44,500 nucleotides of DNA from Prochlorococcus sp. AG-673-M19 (GCA_003211115.1 QCTP01000010.1:1-44500); one strand, 5' to 3'. Positions 10,846-20,654 are shown, numbered from the stretch's first letter. Made by a program: numbers and translations. The notes: generated by a model from the letters alone, not told the origin.

Positions 10846-11493
10846 ATGCCTTACGATTCAAAAAAGAATAATAAATTAACCTTAGCAATACATAGTACTG
10901 ATAATTCTTTTGGCTTCGCATATAGAGAAAATAGCGAATTACCTGACAACTTTTTTACAAAAAAATTTGAAAAAGATTTATGTAATAATTTAATAGTTGA
11001 TTTTACAAATTTTATTTCAAAAGAAAATTTAAAAAGAATTGATAAAATATCTGTAAGTACAGGGCCATCAAACTTTAATGCATCTAGACAAATAATCGTA
11101 TTAGCAAGAACTCTTGCTCAGCAAATAAATTGCTCATTAGATAGTTTTAGTTCTTTTGAATTGATGGCAAAAAGAATTGCTATTAAAAATAATTTATCTT
11201 CTAAAAAGAATTCATTTTGGATTTTCAAAAAACTAAAAAGAAGAGGATATATTGCAGGAAAATATGAAATTTGCATTTGTAAAAAAACAAAAGAAGATAT
11301 TACTATTAAAGAAAAAATTATTCCAAAAATTATTAAAGAATTAACAACTATAGAGCCTTCTTATCAAGCTGAATATTCTGACATAGATGATTTAAAAGAA
11401 CTATTGAATTTATCTAATAAAAATTTATCTAATAAGAATTTCAATACATGGGATAGAGTATTGCCATTATATCCAATATCCCCAATCAATTAA
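10846..11493 (+). CDS. tsaB: TsaB, tRNA t6A37 biosynthesis partner protein
   Basis: Inactive ASKHA-fold partner that holds TsaD and TsaE together for threonylcarbamoylation of tRNA A37. The 215-residue protein shows LTLAIHSTDNSFGFA near the N-terminus and VSTGPSNFNASRQIIVLART at about residues 66-85, a degenerate form of the family GPGSFTGLR motif. Length and position of this motif fit TsaB (YeaZ), but divergence is high and the Lys-rich second half is hard to align by eye. It starts immediately after ycf34 and converges with plsC, with 3 bp between stops. Confidence 0.82.
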   Translation: MPYDSKKNNKLTLAIHSTDNSFGFAYRENSELPDNFFTKKFEKDLCNNLIVDFTNFISKENLKRIDKISVSTGPSNFNASRQIIVLARTLAQQINCSLDSFSSFELMAKRIAIKNNLSSKKNSFWIFKKLKRRGYIAGKYEICICKKTKEDITIKEKIIPKIIKELTTIEPSYQAEYSDIDDLKELLNLSNKNLSNKNFNTWDRVLPLYPISPIN

Positions 11494-11496
11494 TAA

Positions 11497-12117
11497 TTAT
11501 TCAAGCATATTATTTATGGTTTCCTGCAAATAATTTGTTACCTCGCCTAAATCATTTTTTGATGCTCCCTGTGGGGGATTAATTGGTTTCCCAACTTTAA
11601 TAACTATTTTTGTAAAAAATGGAATAAAAAACTTTAATCTAATCAATCTATGTGAATTAATAATTGCAACTGGTAATAACAACTTTTGATTTTTAAAAGA
11701 TAAAAGTGCAGCGCCTTGTTTTGGTTTATTTACACGACCGTCTTTTTGACGAGTCCCGTCAATAAAAATACCAATACTATTATTGGTTGATAATTTTTTA
11801 CATGCAATTTTTATAGTTGTTTTGTCTACTATGCCTCTCTTTACAGGATAAGCTCCACAGGACCTTATTATAAAACCAAGTAAAGGGATTCTAAAAAGTT
11901 CTGATTTTGCCATAAAAGATATATTTCGACCAACAGCATGACCTAATAAAGGGGGATCAAGTAGAGACCCATGATTAGATACCAAGATAAAAGAACCTTT
12001 TTTAGGAATATTTTCTCTGCCAATTAAATTACCTCTAAATATCAATTTATAGATTGGAAAAATAATTACTTGGCTTACTAATTGATAGATGAATTTTTGA
12101 TAAAAATTAATTTTCAT
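11497..12117 (-). CDS. plsC: 1-acyl-sn-glycerol-3-phosphate acyltransferase
   Basis: Acylates lysophosphatidate to phosphatidate, the second acyl transfer in membrane lipid synthesis. The 206-residue protein has the acyltransferase boxes in order: NHGSLLDPP (the HX4D catalytic box) near residues 49-57, FIDGTRQKDGRV (variant of EGTR) near 117-128, and LLPVAIINSHRL. A hydrophobic N-terminus anchors it to the membrane. It is the last gene of the run plsX-fabH-fabD-plsC, only 4 bp behind fabD, so it is co-transcribed with fatty-acid initiation genes. Confidence 0.9.
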   Translation of the reverse strand: MKINFYQKFIYQLVSQVIIFPIYKLIFRGNLIGRENIPKKGSFILVSNHGSLLDPPLLGHAVGRNISFMAKSELFRIPLLGFIIRSCGAYPVKRGIVDKTTIKIACKKLSTNNSIGIFIDGTRQKDGRVNKPKQGAALLSFKNQKLLLPVAIINSHRLIRLKFFIPFFTKIVIKVGKPINPPQGASKNDLGEVTNYLQETINNMLE

Positions 12118-12121
12118 AAAA

Positions 12122-13018
12122 TCAGTATTGAATTTGTTCTGCAGAAGAAACTTGAGAAATTTTTACATCCTTAAAATGCCTTTTACCTAAACCACCTAAG
12201 ACATTAGAAGGGCCAATTTCTACCATATGCAGAATACTTTTTTCTCCCATTAAATCCATCGTTTCACGCCATCTAACACCATTACACATTTGATTTTTTA
12301 ATCTAACTTTAAGCTCATTTGGATCATGACATAGTGATGGATTAGAGTTACTTATAACAGGTAAAGAAGGTTGATTAAATTCGATAGTGTCTAAATATTT
12401 TGAGAATTGAAATGATGGTTCTTTCATAAATGGTGAATGAAAAGCACCCGAAACATTTAATTTAATAAATCTTTTAGCAGTAATTCGTTTTGAAATATTA
12501 TCCAAAGCTTTTTCGCTTCCTGATAATACAACTTGAGAAGAACTATTATCATTTGCTATTACAAGGTCATCAATCTCCTCTACCAATAAATCCAATTGAT
12601 TTCTATCAAACCCAATTAATGCTGCCATAGATCCCTTTGAAGCATCTGCCATTAATTCAGATCTCACTTTTATAAGTGAAACACAATTTTCAAAAGATAA
12701 AACATTGGCACAATATAAGGCCGTAATTTCCCCCAAACTATGCCCAGCAATATAAGTTGGTTTAAAACCCTTTTCTTTTAAAGAATCTAATAAAACTGAT
12801 TCCACCAAAAAAAGACAAATTTGAGTGTTCTTTGTATTATTCAAATCATCAGAAAGATTTTTTTTATCAGAGTTTTGTTCACAAATTTCAAATAAATTCC
12901 TCTTAAATAGTTCAGATGCATAATCAAACCTATTTTTTGTATGTGGCAAATCTATAATTTTTTTTGCCATCCCAATTTTTTGTGAACCCTGACCAGGGAA
13001 CACCCAAGCGATTGTCAT
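12122..13018 (-). CDS. fabD: Malonyl-CoA:ACP transacylase
   Basis: Transfers malonyl from CoA to acyl carrier protein for fatty-acid elongation. The 298-residue protein has WVFPGQGSQ at the N-terminus, the nucleophile motif AGHSLGEITAL with Ser94, GAFHSPFM carrying the catalytic His near residue 194, and ISNSNPSLCH. It lies 19 bp downstream of fabH and 4 bp upstream of plsC on the minus strand. Length is normal and no key residue is missing. Confidence 0.96.
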   Translation of the reverse strand: MTIAWVFPGQGSQKIGMAKKIIDLPHTKNRFDYASELFKRNLFEICEQNSDKKNLSDDLNNTKNTQICLFLVESVLLDSLKEKGFKPTYIAGHSLGEITALYCANVLSFENCVSLIKVRSELMADASKGSMAALIGFDRNQLDLLVEEIDDLVIANDNSSSQVVLSGSEKALDNISKRITAKRFIKLNVSGAFHSPFMKEPSFQFSKYLDTIEFNQPSLPVISNSNPSLCHDPNELKVRLKNQMCNGVRWRETMDLMGEKSILHMVEIGPSNVLGGLGKRHFKDVKISQVSSAEQIQY

Positions 13019-13037
13019 AAGAAATTTTCTTTATTTT

Positions 13038-14045
13038 TTAACCCCATCGAATAAGGGCTGCACCCCAACTTAACCCAGCACCAAAACCACTAGTGGCTAA
13101 AATATCATTTTCTTTAATTTTCTTATTTCTTATTGCCTCATCTAACATTAAAGGAATTGTTGCCGCCGAGGTGTTTCCATAGTTACTTAAATTACTGAGA
13201 ATCTTTTCTGCTGGAACATTTAGTCTTTCTCCAACAGAATCTAATATTCTTTGATTTGCTTGATGTAATAAAAGCCAATTAATTTTCTCAGAATTAAAAT
13301 TTGTTTTTTTGAATAAATTTTCAATAATTAATGGTACTTCTCTAACTGCAAATTTATATACTTCTTGTCCATTCATCTCAATTGTAGAAAAACCACCACT
13401 CGAATAGCTAATATTATCAATAATTAGATCTTGATTATTATTAGATGGAAGATTTAAAAAAGAACCTCGTTGACCATCAGTCCTCATACTAAAGCCAAGT
13501 AAATTATCTAATTCATTTGTAGCTTCGATTGCTATGGCGCCTGCTCCATCTCCAAATAATATACAGCTTCTCCTATCATTCCAATCTACATAACTTGATA
13601 GTTGATCTGAACCAATTACTAAAGCTCTTTTATAGCTTCCTACTTTTAAAAATTGAGAGGCTGTTATTAAAGCAAATAAAAAACCGCTGCAAGCAGCTGT
13701 CAAATCAAAAGCAACAGCATTACTTGCTCCTAGTTTTGCTTGAATATTAGATGCAGAACCAAATAGATCATCTGGGGTTGAAGTGGCCAAAATTATTAGA
13801 TCAATTGTTTCAAGATCCCAATTAGCCATCTCAATTGCTGCTGATGCTGCTTTATATCCCATCTCACTAACATTTTCTGATAATCCAGAAATTCTTCTTT
13901 GAGAGATGCCTGTTCTAGATCTTATCCATTCATCACTAGTATCTACCTTTTTACTAATTTCGTGATTCGACAGAATTTGATTTGGAACATAACTTCCACT
14001 TCCTTTAAATGAGACTCCAATTTGATTTGAATTTATTCCTTCCAA
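13038..14045 (-). CDS. fabH: 3-oxoacyl-ACP synthase III (KAS III)
   Basis: Condenses acetyl-CoA with malonyl-ACP to start fatty-acid synthesis. The 335-residue thiolase-fold protein has SDEWIRSRTGI near residues 37-47, the catalytic Cys119 in DLTAACSGFLFA, the His in LLHQANQRI and the Asn in YGNTSAATIP, completing the Cys-His-Asn triad. ILFGDGAGAIA and GFGAGLSWGAALI are also family-typical. It is 53 bp downstream of plsX and 19 bp upstream of fabD. Confidence 0.97.
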   Translation of the reverse strand: MEGINSNQIGVSFKGSGSYVPNQILSNHEISKKVDTSDEWIRSRTGISQRRISGLSENVSEMGYKAASAAIEMANWDLETIDLIILATSTPDDLFGSASNIQAKLGASNAVAFDLTAACSGFLFALITASQFLKVGSYKRALVIGSDQLSSYVDWNDRRSCILFGDGAGAIAIEATNELDNLLGFSMRTDGQRGSFLNLPSNNNQDLIIDNISYSSGGFSTIEMNGQEVYKFAVREVPLIIENLFKKTNFNSEKINWLLLHQANQRILDSVGERLNVPAEKILSNLSNYGNTSAATIPLMLDEAIRNKKIKENDILATSGFGAGLSWGAALIRWG

Positions 14046-14098
14046 AAGAGTTATCTAATTACTTATATAAGTCAAACATAAATCTGACGAAATATGTT

Positions 14099-15499
14099 TT
14101 AAGAATTTAAAACTTGAAGATTTTGAAGTTGATTTAAATTTTTCATAACATTATGATTTACAGCAGAATGAGCCAAACGCAGAGCACTTACTACAGACAA
14201 AGCCTTGCTGCTGCCATGACCTATTACACAAACACCATTTACTCCTAGCAACAATGCACCTCCATGTTCGGCATGATCTAACCTTTTTTTAATTCTTAGT
14301 AAATTACTTTTTAAAAAAGCAGAGCCAACCTTCCCCCTTCTTCCTCTTGGAAGTTCGGATCTTAAGATATCTAATAAAACTCCTCCAACTGACTCAAGAA
14401 ATTTAAGTAGTATATTTCCCGTAAAACCATCGCAAACAACTACATCAAAATCACCAGATAAAACATCTCTTCCTTCACAATTACCACCAAAATCAAAACT
14501 TTTATCATTGGATAGTAATTCAAAGGTTTTTAATGATAAATCATTACCTTTACATTCCTCTTCTCCAATGTTTAACAAACCAACTCGTGGTTTCTTTATT
14601 TGTAAAACATCTTTAGCGTAAACATTACCCAACAGCGCAAATTGATGCAGATAAGAGGGTTTACAATCAGTATTAGCTCCAACATCTAAAACTAATACAG
14701 GGCGAGTTTGATCTCTAGTAGGAAATAATGCTCCAATTGCAGGACGTTCGATACCCTTCAATCTACCTATCCTAAAAATTGCAGAAGCCATAAGAGCCCC
14801 TGAATTGCCTGCGGAATAAACAGCTTTTGCTTTATTAGTTTTAACTAAATCCATGGCAACATTTATACTAGCATTTTTTCTTTTTCTTACTGCTGTTGCT
14901 TCTTCATTCATCCCTATTGGATCTCCACTATCTATTAATTCCAAACGATTATTATCAATTTCTTTTTCTAATAAATCAATCAAACCAACTTTTTCTGCTT
15001 CATATTTAACTTTTTCAATTTTTCCTACAAACTTTATGTTGATTGGAAATCTACTAATAGCATCGAGGCACCCTTCTAAAATCGGAACTGGGGCATAATC
15101 TCCTCCCATACCATCAACTGCAATCCAAATCCTCTCAGAATTTGTAGCTTCTTCTTTATCTATCAAATTTTCATTATTTTGTAATCTTTTTAAAGGGTCA
15201 AAAACTAGTGGCTGTAATGTATTTTTTGCAATTGAACTAGCATTTGAAACCACACTGCTAGCAGTATGAACAACTGATTCGGCACTAGAAACTACATTAC
15301 CTGCAACATTACCTGCAACGTTACTTGCAGTACTTACAACAGAACCAGCTCCAGAAACTACATTACCTGCAACATTACTTGCAGTCACAGCTGAATTTGC
15401 AGCAGTATCAACTATTGAAGTCACAGCAGAATTTCTTTTGTACCAAATAACTAATCTTCTTATGGCTCTAGACTTTTTATTAAAAGATTCTTTTTCCAT
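14099..15499 (-). CDS. plsX: Phosphate acyltransferase PlsX with repeat-rich N-terminal extension
   Basis: Converts acyl-ACP to acyl-phosphate, the first committed step toward phosphatidate with PlsY and PlsC. The catalytic core begins near residue 123 (IWIAVDGMGGDYAP) and runs about 340 residues, the usual full PlsX length, with SGDPIGMNEEATAVRKRKNA and CDGFTGNILLKFLES. In front is an extra segment of about 120 residues: a basic start (1-23), then an Ala/Val/Ser/Asn region (about 25-95) with roughly seven-residue periodicity. This extension probably forms an amphipathic helix; its function is unknown. The start codon follows the rpaB stop with no gap, and the core is followed by fabH, fabD and plsC. 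Confidence 0.93.
   Translation of the reverse strand: MEKESFNKKSRAIRRLVIWYKRNSAVTSIVDTAANSAVTASNVAGNVVSGAGSVVSTASNVAGNVAGNVVSSAESVVHTASSVVSNASSIAKNTLQPLVFDPLKRLQNNENLIDKEEATNSERIWIAVDGMGGDYAPVPILEGCLDAISRFPINIKFVGKIEKVKYEAEKVGLIDLLEKEIDNNRLELIDSGDPIGMNEEATAVRKRKNASINVAMDLVKTNKAKAVYSAGNSGALMASAIFRIGRLKGIERPAIGALFPTRDQTRPVLVLDVGANTDCKPSYLHQFALLGNVYAKDVLQIKKPRVGLLNIGEEECKGNDLSLKTFELLSNDKSFDFGGNCEGRDVLSGDFDVVVCDGFTGNILLKFLESVGGVLLDILRSELPRGRRGKVGSAFLKSNLLRIKKRLDHAEHGGALLLGVNGVCVIGHGSSKALSVVSALRLAHSAVNHNVMKNLNQLQNLQVLNS
15287..15378 (-). repeat. plsX: 26 bp direct repeat pair inside the plsX 5' region
   Basis: The 26 bp at 15287-15312 recur identically at 15353-15378, an offset of 66 bp (22 codons, in frame). 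They encode the repeated SNVAGNVVS-type units of the PlsX extension, and a further partial copy (TGCAAC-TTAC) lies between them. Nucleotide identity and not merely protein similarity suggests recent in-frame duplication or slippage. Confidence 0.85.
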
Positions 15500-16246
15500 C
15501 TATTTACTATCAAATGGGGATATATCAACTATTCTCTGAAATAGATATCCTGTACCTCGAGCAGTAAGAATTAATTCAGGATTTGCAGGATCAGCTTCCA
15601 ACTTTGATCTTAATCGGGATATGTGAACATCTACTACTCTTGTATCAACATGTCTTTCAGGCGTGTAACCCCACACTTCTTTCAGAATCTCTCCTCGACT
15701 AAAAGGCTCTCCTGATCGACTAACTAAAAGCTCTAAAAGGCTAAATTCCATTCCAGTTAATCTTATTCTTTCATCACTTTTGAAAACTTGTCTTCGATTT
15801 GTATCAATTTTAATATCAGTGACTAAAATTAATCCTGAATTTGGCATACCAGGAAGTTGTTCTTTATCTATTCGTCTTAATACACATCTAATCCTAGCTT
15901 CTAATTCTTTTGGACTAAACGGTTTAACAACATAATCATCAGCTCCTAATTCTAATCCAGTTATTCTATCAGCGACATCTCCTAATGCAGTCAACATGAC
16001 AATAGGGACATCAGAATCTTTTCTTAATTCTTGACAAACTCCATATCCATCTAATTTTGGCATCATAACATCAAGTACAACTAAATCAGGATCATAATCT
16101 TTAAATAATTTCAATGCTTCTTTTCCATCACAAGCAGTTACGACTTTGTAACCAATCATTGAGAGACGAGTCTCGAGAATTCTTCTAATGCTTGCCTCGT
16201 CATCAGCGACAAGGATTGTTTCTTTTGTTTGACTAGATACAGCCAT
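15500..16246 (-). CDS. rpaB: Response regulator RpaB
   Basis: Essential OmpR-family regulator of high-light and photosystem genes in cyanobacteria, normally phosphorylated by the histidine kinase NblS (Hik33). The 248-residue protein has a receiver domain (about 10-125) with acidic ADDE, phospho-acceptor Asp59 in LVVLDVMMPK and the Lys in DYVVKPFSPKE, then a winged-helix DNA-binding domain ending TARGTGYLFQRI. The sequence is close to what I recall of RpaB. It is directly followed by plsX and divergent from radA. The paralogue RpaA is 6 kb away at 22.3 kb. Confidence 0.94.
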   Translation of the reverse strand: MAVSSQTKETILVADDEASIRRILETRLSMIGYKVVTACDGKEALKLFKDYDPDLVVLDVMMPKLDGYGVCQELRKDSDVPIVMLTALGDVADRITGLELGADDYVVKPFSPKELEARIRCVLRRIDKEQLPGMPNSGLILVTDIKIDTNRRQVFKSDERIRLTGMEFSLLELLVSRSGEPFSRGEILKEVWGYTPERHVDTRVVDVHISRLRSKLEADPANPELILTARGTGYLFQRIVDISPFDSK

Positions 16247-16352
16247 TTGTTTCTATTAGCTAATCAGTAAGAGAATTAATCTTTAACCCAATCTAACTTG
16301 TAGAGGGGCAATATCCCAAACATCTCAATTAGTCAATCTAATCAAAAATCAA

Positions 16353-17705
16353 ATGTCTAGTAAGTTTTCGACTTTTATTTGTCAAAATTGCGGATCTGAA
16401 ACTTCTCAATACTTTGGTAGATGCGTAAATTGTAATGAATGGAATACAATTGTTGAAGAAAGGAAAAACTCAAGATCTAAAACAACAAATATTAACAAAA
16501 GTAAAACATCTAAGCTTTTTAATGAAATAGAAATAGATAAAATATCAAGATTTACAAGCGGTTTTAAAGAGTTTGACAGAGTTCTAGGGGGTGGAATAGT
16601 ACCTGGATCTATTGTTTTACTTGGTGGAGAACCGGGAATTGGCAAAAGTACAATTGTGCTTCAATCTGCAGGAAAAATATCTCTCTATGAAAAAGTTTTA
16701 TACGTCACCGCAGAAGAATCTTTAGAACAAGTAAAAATTAGGTGGGAAAGATTAAATCAAAATAGCCTTGATTTAAAAATTTATGCTGAAACTAATTTAT
16801 CTTTAATTATCGAAGAGATTAAAAAAATAAAACCTAGTTTTGTCATTATTGATAGTATCCAAGCTATTAATAATGATGAAATGGAAAGTTCCCCAGGATC
16901 TGTTTCCCAAGTTAGGACTTGTTCATCTGAACTTCATAATCTTGCCAAGGAAAATAATATAGCACTTTTGATAATAGGCCATGTTACAAAAGATGGAGCT
17001 CTTGCAGGTCCAAAAACTTTAGAACATTTAGTAGATGTTGTACTTAATTTTGAAGGAGATAATATTGCATCGCATAGATTACTAAGAGGTATAAAAAATA
17101 GGTTTGGATCAACCTTTGAAATCGGAATTTTCGAAATGTTAGAAAATGGTTTACGAGAAATTAGCAACCCAAGTTCAATCTTCACAAATCAAGAAAATAT
17201 ATCAGGGGTTACAACCACAATAACTAATGAGGGATCAAGGCCATTTGCCGTAGATATTCAAGCTTTGGTAAATAAAACTTTCTACAATAATCCAAGAAGG
17301 ACAACAACTGGGATCAGTATCAACAGATTGCATCAGATATTAGCAGTCATTGAAAAACATATTGGGATTAAATTATCAGAATATGACTGTTATGTGGCGA
17401 CAGGAGGCGGTTTTGAGATTAATGACCCATCCTCAGATTTAGGTGTTGCGATCTCAATCTTATCAAGTTTAAAAAATATTCCACCATTAAATAATTGTTC
17501 ATTTGTTGGAGAATTAGGTTTAAGCGGTCAAGTAAGGCAGGCAAACAATCTTAGAGCCAAAATTGAGGAAGCTATGAGGTTAGGTATCAATAATATTGTA
17601 GTACCTAAAACTACTAGTGAAATTAAAGATAATTTTCAACATCTCTTACAAATTAAAGAAGTTTCAAATATCTATGAAGCTATGAATTACTCCTTTAATC
17701 AATAA
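16353..17705 (+). CDS. radA: DNA repair protein RadA (Sms)
   Basis: RecA-like ATPase that promotes branch migration in recombination and repair. The 450-residue protein has a four-Cys zinc finger (Cys10, Cys13, Cys24, Cys27), Walker A GGEPGIGKST near residues 91-100, the RadA-specific KNRFG motif near 248, and a C-terminal Lon-like domain (about 270-450) with DLGVAISILSS and FVGELGLSGQVR. It is divergent from rpaB and converges with ycf3. Confidence 0.97.
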   Translation: MSSKFSTFICQNCGSETSQYFGRCVNCNEWNTIVEERKNSRSKTTNINKSKTSKLFNEIEIDKISRFTSGFKEFDRVLGGGIVPGSIVLLGGEPGIGKSTIVLQSAGKISLYEKVLYVTAEESLEQVKIRWERLNQNSLDLKIYAETNLSLIIEEIKKIKPSFVIIDSIQAINNDEMESSPGSVSQVRTCSSELHNLAKENNIALLIIGHVTKDGALAGPKTLEHLVDVVLNFEGDNIASHRLLRGIKNRFGSTFEIGIFEMLENGLREISNPSSIFTNQENISGVTTTITNEGSRPFAVDIQALVNKTFYNNPRRTTTGISINRLHQILAVIEKHIGIKLSEYDCYVATGGGFEINDPSSDLGVAISILSSLKNIPPLNNCSFVGELGLSGQVRQANNLRAKIEEAMRLGINNIVVPKTTSEIKDNFQHLLQIKEVSNIYEAMNYSFNQ

Positions 17706-17716
17706 TTAAAGAAAAT

Positions 17717-18238
17717 CTAAAGATAAATATCAATCGAACTCCTTCCAGAGGTTTTTAACCAATTTTCAATATCTAAGTATCCACCAGGGTAAAGCCTTAC
17801 GGCCTTAGACCAAACTTGTGCAGCTTTATCGAACCACATGTCTCTTTGATCAAGATCACCATTCTGTTCAGCATATCTTCCCCTTTTTTCATAAATTAAG
17901 CCAATGTTCTTAAGACAAGATGGCTGTTTTGGATTTTCAACTAAGGCTTTTTGATAAGTTTCTATAGATAGATCTTCCTCCCCATTACTCATGTATATAA
18001 TTGCCATATTTTTTAAAGTTTCTCCTCTATCGATTTTATTTTCTTCTAATAATAAGCTTTCGTTATAATATTCTAAAGCTTCCGAATAATCACCATTATT
18101 TTGGGCAGCTAATCCATCTCGATAATATATGTAAGCTTTTTTTTCTTTATCAGCAATTGGCATTATCTTCACAATAGATTCAGCAATTACAGTAAAAGCT
18201 TTATCAATAAAATTGTCTCTGTTTTGATTATTAGGCAC
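17717..18238 (-). CDS. ycf3: Photosystem I assembly protein Ycf3
   Basis: TPR chaperone that helps assemble PsaA/PsaB into photosystem I at the thylakoid. The 173-residue protein begins [15 protein letters not shown] and has three TPR units, at about residues 35-68 ([20 protein letters not shown]), 72-105 ([15 protein letters not shown]) and 109-155 ([18 protein letters not shown]), closing with the Ycf3-type [20 protein letters not shown]. Length matches the family. It converges with radA and is divergent from the P-ATPase across 118 bp. Confidence 0.96.
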   Translation of the reverse strand: MPNNQNRDNFIDKAFTVIAESIVKIMPIADKEKKAYIYYRDGLAAQNNGDYSEALEYYNESLLLEENKIDRGETLKNMAIIYMSNGEEDLSIETYQKALVENPKQPSCLKNIGLIYEKRGRYAEQNGDLDQRDMWFDKAAQVWSKAVRLYPGGYLDIENWLKTSGRSSIDIYL

Positions 18239-18356
18239 TTTTTTTTGTAATTAATTTAAATTAGTCAATTTACTATCAACTATGTTAAAAATTCTATAAC
18301 ACTTATTATTATAGTTAAAGTAAATATAAGAATTAATTTGCTTCTATTGCAAAAAT

Positions 18357-20654
18357 ATGAATAGCATTCAATTAAATATTAAAGGTATGAAATGTGGGGG
18401 TTGTGTTAACACGGTAGAAAACATATTAAAAAATTCTGAAGGCGTCGAAAATGTCTCTGTCAATTTACTGACTGAAAGTGCCTATTTTGAAATTAATAAA
18501 ACTACCTCAAATATTGATGAGGTTCTAGAAAACCTTAAACAAGGTGGATTTCCTTCAAAGGTTTACATAAATGACTTTTCAAAAAAAGTAAATAAAGTTC
18601 AATTAGAAAAAAAAAAGAAATGGATCAACCAATGGAAAAAACTTAATTTTGCACTTTTACTTTTATTTTTTTCAGGTTTAGGGCATTTAGCAGAGGGAGG
18701 TTTTTTAAATTTACCAATATTAGGAAATTTATTCTTTCATGCTGTACTGGCAACATTAGCTTTATTATTTCCTGGAAGAGAAATTGTAATCAAAGGATTC
18801 AAATCATTTCTAAATAATCGACCAGATATGGATTCTTTAGTAGCACTGGGAGTAACAAGTGCTTATGTAACTAGTCTTTTATCATTAATTTTTCCTTCAA
18901 CTGGTTTTCCTTGTTTTTTTAATGAGCCGGTAATGTTATTAGGATTTATCCTAATTGGACGTTTTTTAGAAGAAAGAGCAAAGTATCAAACTGGTTCTTC
19001 AATTGGAGAATTATTAGATCTCCAACCAGAAAAAGCAAATATTTATACAGCAGAAAATAAAGTTAAATCAGTCAGAGTTCATACTATAAAAGCTGGCGAT
19101 GAAATTCAATTATTAGCTGGAGATAGGGTGCCTGCTGACTGCATTGTTATTGAAGGTAATTCTTCTATAGATGTTTCACACATTACGGGCGAATCTAAAC
19201 CCATTAATGTTGACTCAGGTGAATACTTACTAAATGGCTCGTTAAATTTAAATTCCACATTAAGACTAAAAGTTATAAAAGTGGGAGAGGAAACTTCTTT
19301 AGCAAAACTTGTTAATCTTATTGAATCTGTTCAAGTTAACAAACCTCCTATCCAGAGAATTGCTGATCAAATTGCGGGTAAATTTACATACTTCGTACTC
19401 TTTATTGCATCTTCAAGCTTCTTTTTTTGGTGGAAAGGAGCAAAACAACTTTGGCCAGATTTGTTAATACATGATCATCATGAATTAATAAGCACCTCTA
19501 ACCATACATTACATAATTCATTAGGTAGCAATGCTGAAAATTTTTTAAGTTTAGCAATTCAACTCTCAATTGCTGTTTTAGTAATAGCTTGTCCTTGCGC
19601 CTTAGGTCTAGCTACTCCCACTGTAATAACTGTTGCTTCAGGGAAAGCAGCCAAAAAAGGTATTTTATTTAAAGGAGGAGATAAAATAGAAATGGCATCA
19701 AAAATTAACCATATTATTTTTGATAAAACAGGAACATTAACTCAAGGAAAGCCTTTTGTAATTGACTATATAAATAGTGATGATTATTTATTTCTATTAA
19801 AGATCTCTGCAAGCTTAGAAAGTCAAAGCAGACATCCGATAGCTAGTGCATTAGTGAAAGAGGCCAAAAAACAAAATCTTAGTTTACTACCAATAAAAAG
19901 TATCCTTACAGAATCTGGTAGAGGAATTTCCGGAGAACTGGAGCAAATTGAAGGAATAATAAATATCGGAAGCGTTGAATGGTTATTCAGCAAAGGAGTA
20001 ATTATTGATAGTCAATCAAAAAAAACATTAGAAACTGAAGAGAACAAATCCCATTCAGTAATTGGCGTAACTATAAATAATGAATTACTTGGATTTATTT
20101 TATTAGGCGATTCATTAAGAGAAGATGCTATTAGTTCTGTGCAAAAATTAAGAAAAGATAATTACAAGATCAATATTTTAAGTGGCGATAGAAAAGAAAC
20201 TGTAGTTGAGTTAGCCAAAAAATTAGATATCCCTGAATCCGAAATACAATGGAACCTTCTTCCAGAAATGAAATTAAAAATTATTGAAAATCTAAAGAAG
20301 ACAAGTAAGGTTGCAATGATTGGAGATGGTATCAATGACGCGCCTGCTTTAGCCTCCTCAAATTTAGGGATAGCAGTTGGATCAGGGACCCAGATTGCAA
20401 AAGCAAATGCAGATGTTGTTCTAATGGGAGATCAATTACGTGGATTACCTTATGCACTGAGTCTTTCAAAAAAAACAATCAGAAAAATTAAACAAAATAT
20501 CTTTTGGGCTTTCGGGTACAATTTGATTGCAATTCCGATAGCTGCTGGTATTTTATTTCCTAAATATGGCATTCTCCTAACACCATCAATAGCAGCATTA
20601 TTGATGGCAACTAGTTCAATAACGGTTGTAATAAATGCTTTATCTTTAGATTAA
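18357..20654 (+). CDS. Copper-type P1B ATPase (CtaA/PacS-like)
   Basis: Heavy-metal-transporting P-type ATPase, 765 residues, most likely moving Cu(I) across the cytoplasmic or thylakoid membrane for plastocyanin and oxidase. In order: an N-terminal HMA domain with GMKCGGC (Cys13, Cys16), transmembrane helices, TGES in the actuator domain, the metal-site CPC (412-414) in IACPCALGLATP, phosphorylation site DKTGTLTQG with Asp456, SRHPIASAL, and GDGINDAPAL near 657. A His-rich loop (about 371-388, five His) precedes the CPC helix on the outer side. Whether it imports to the thylakoid (PacS) or acts as CtaA cannot be told. The stop directly precedes tmk. Confidence 0.92.
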   Translation: MNSIQLNIKGMKCGGCVNTVENILKNSEGVENVSVNLLTESAYFEINKTTSNIDEVLENLKQGGFPSKVYINDFSKKVNKVQLEKKKKWINQWKKLNFALLLLFFSGLGHLAEGGFLNLPILGNLFFHAVLATLALLFPGREIVIKGFKSFLNNRPDMDSLVALGVTSAYVTSLLSLIFPSTGFPCFFNEPVMLLGFILIGRFLEERAKYQTGSSIGELLDLQPEKANIYTAENKVKSVRVHTIKAGDEIQLLAGDRVPADCIVIEGNSSIDVSHITGESKPINVDSGEYLLNGSLNLNSTLRLKVIKVGEETSLAKLVNLIESVQVNKPPIQRIADQIAGKFTYFVLFIASSSFFFWWKGAKQLWPDLLIHDHHELISTSNHTLHNSLGSNAENFLSLAIQLSIAVLVIACPCALGLATPTVITVASGKAAKKGILFKGGDKIEMASKINHIIFDKTGTLTQGKPFVIDYINSDDYLFLLKISASLESQSRHPIASALVKEAKKQNLSLLPIKSILTESGRGISGELEQIEGIINIGSVEWLFSKGVIIDSQSKKTLETEENKSHSVIGVTINNELLGFILLGDSLREDAISSVQKLRKDNYKINILSGDRKETVVELAKKLDIPESEIQWNLLPEMKLKIIENLKKTSKVAMIGDGINDAPALASSNLGIAVGSGTQIAKANADVVLMGDQLRGLPYALSLSKKTIRKIKQNIFWAFGYNLIAIPIAAGILFPKYGILLTPSIAALLMATSSITVVINALSLD

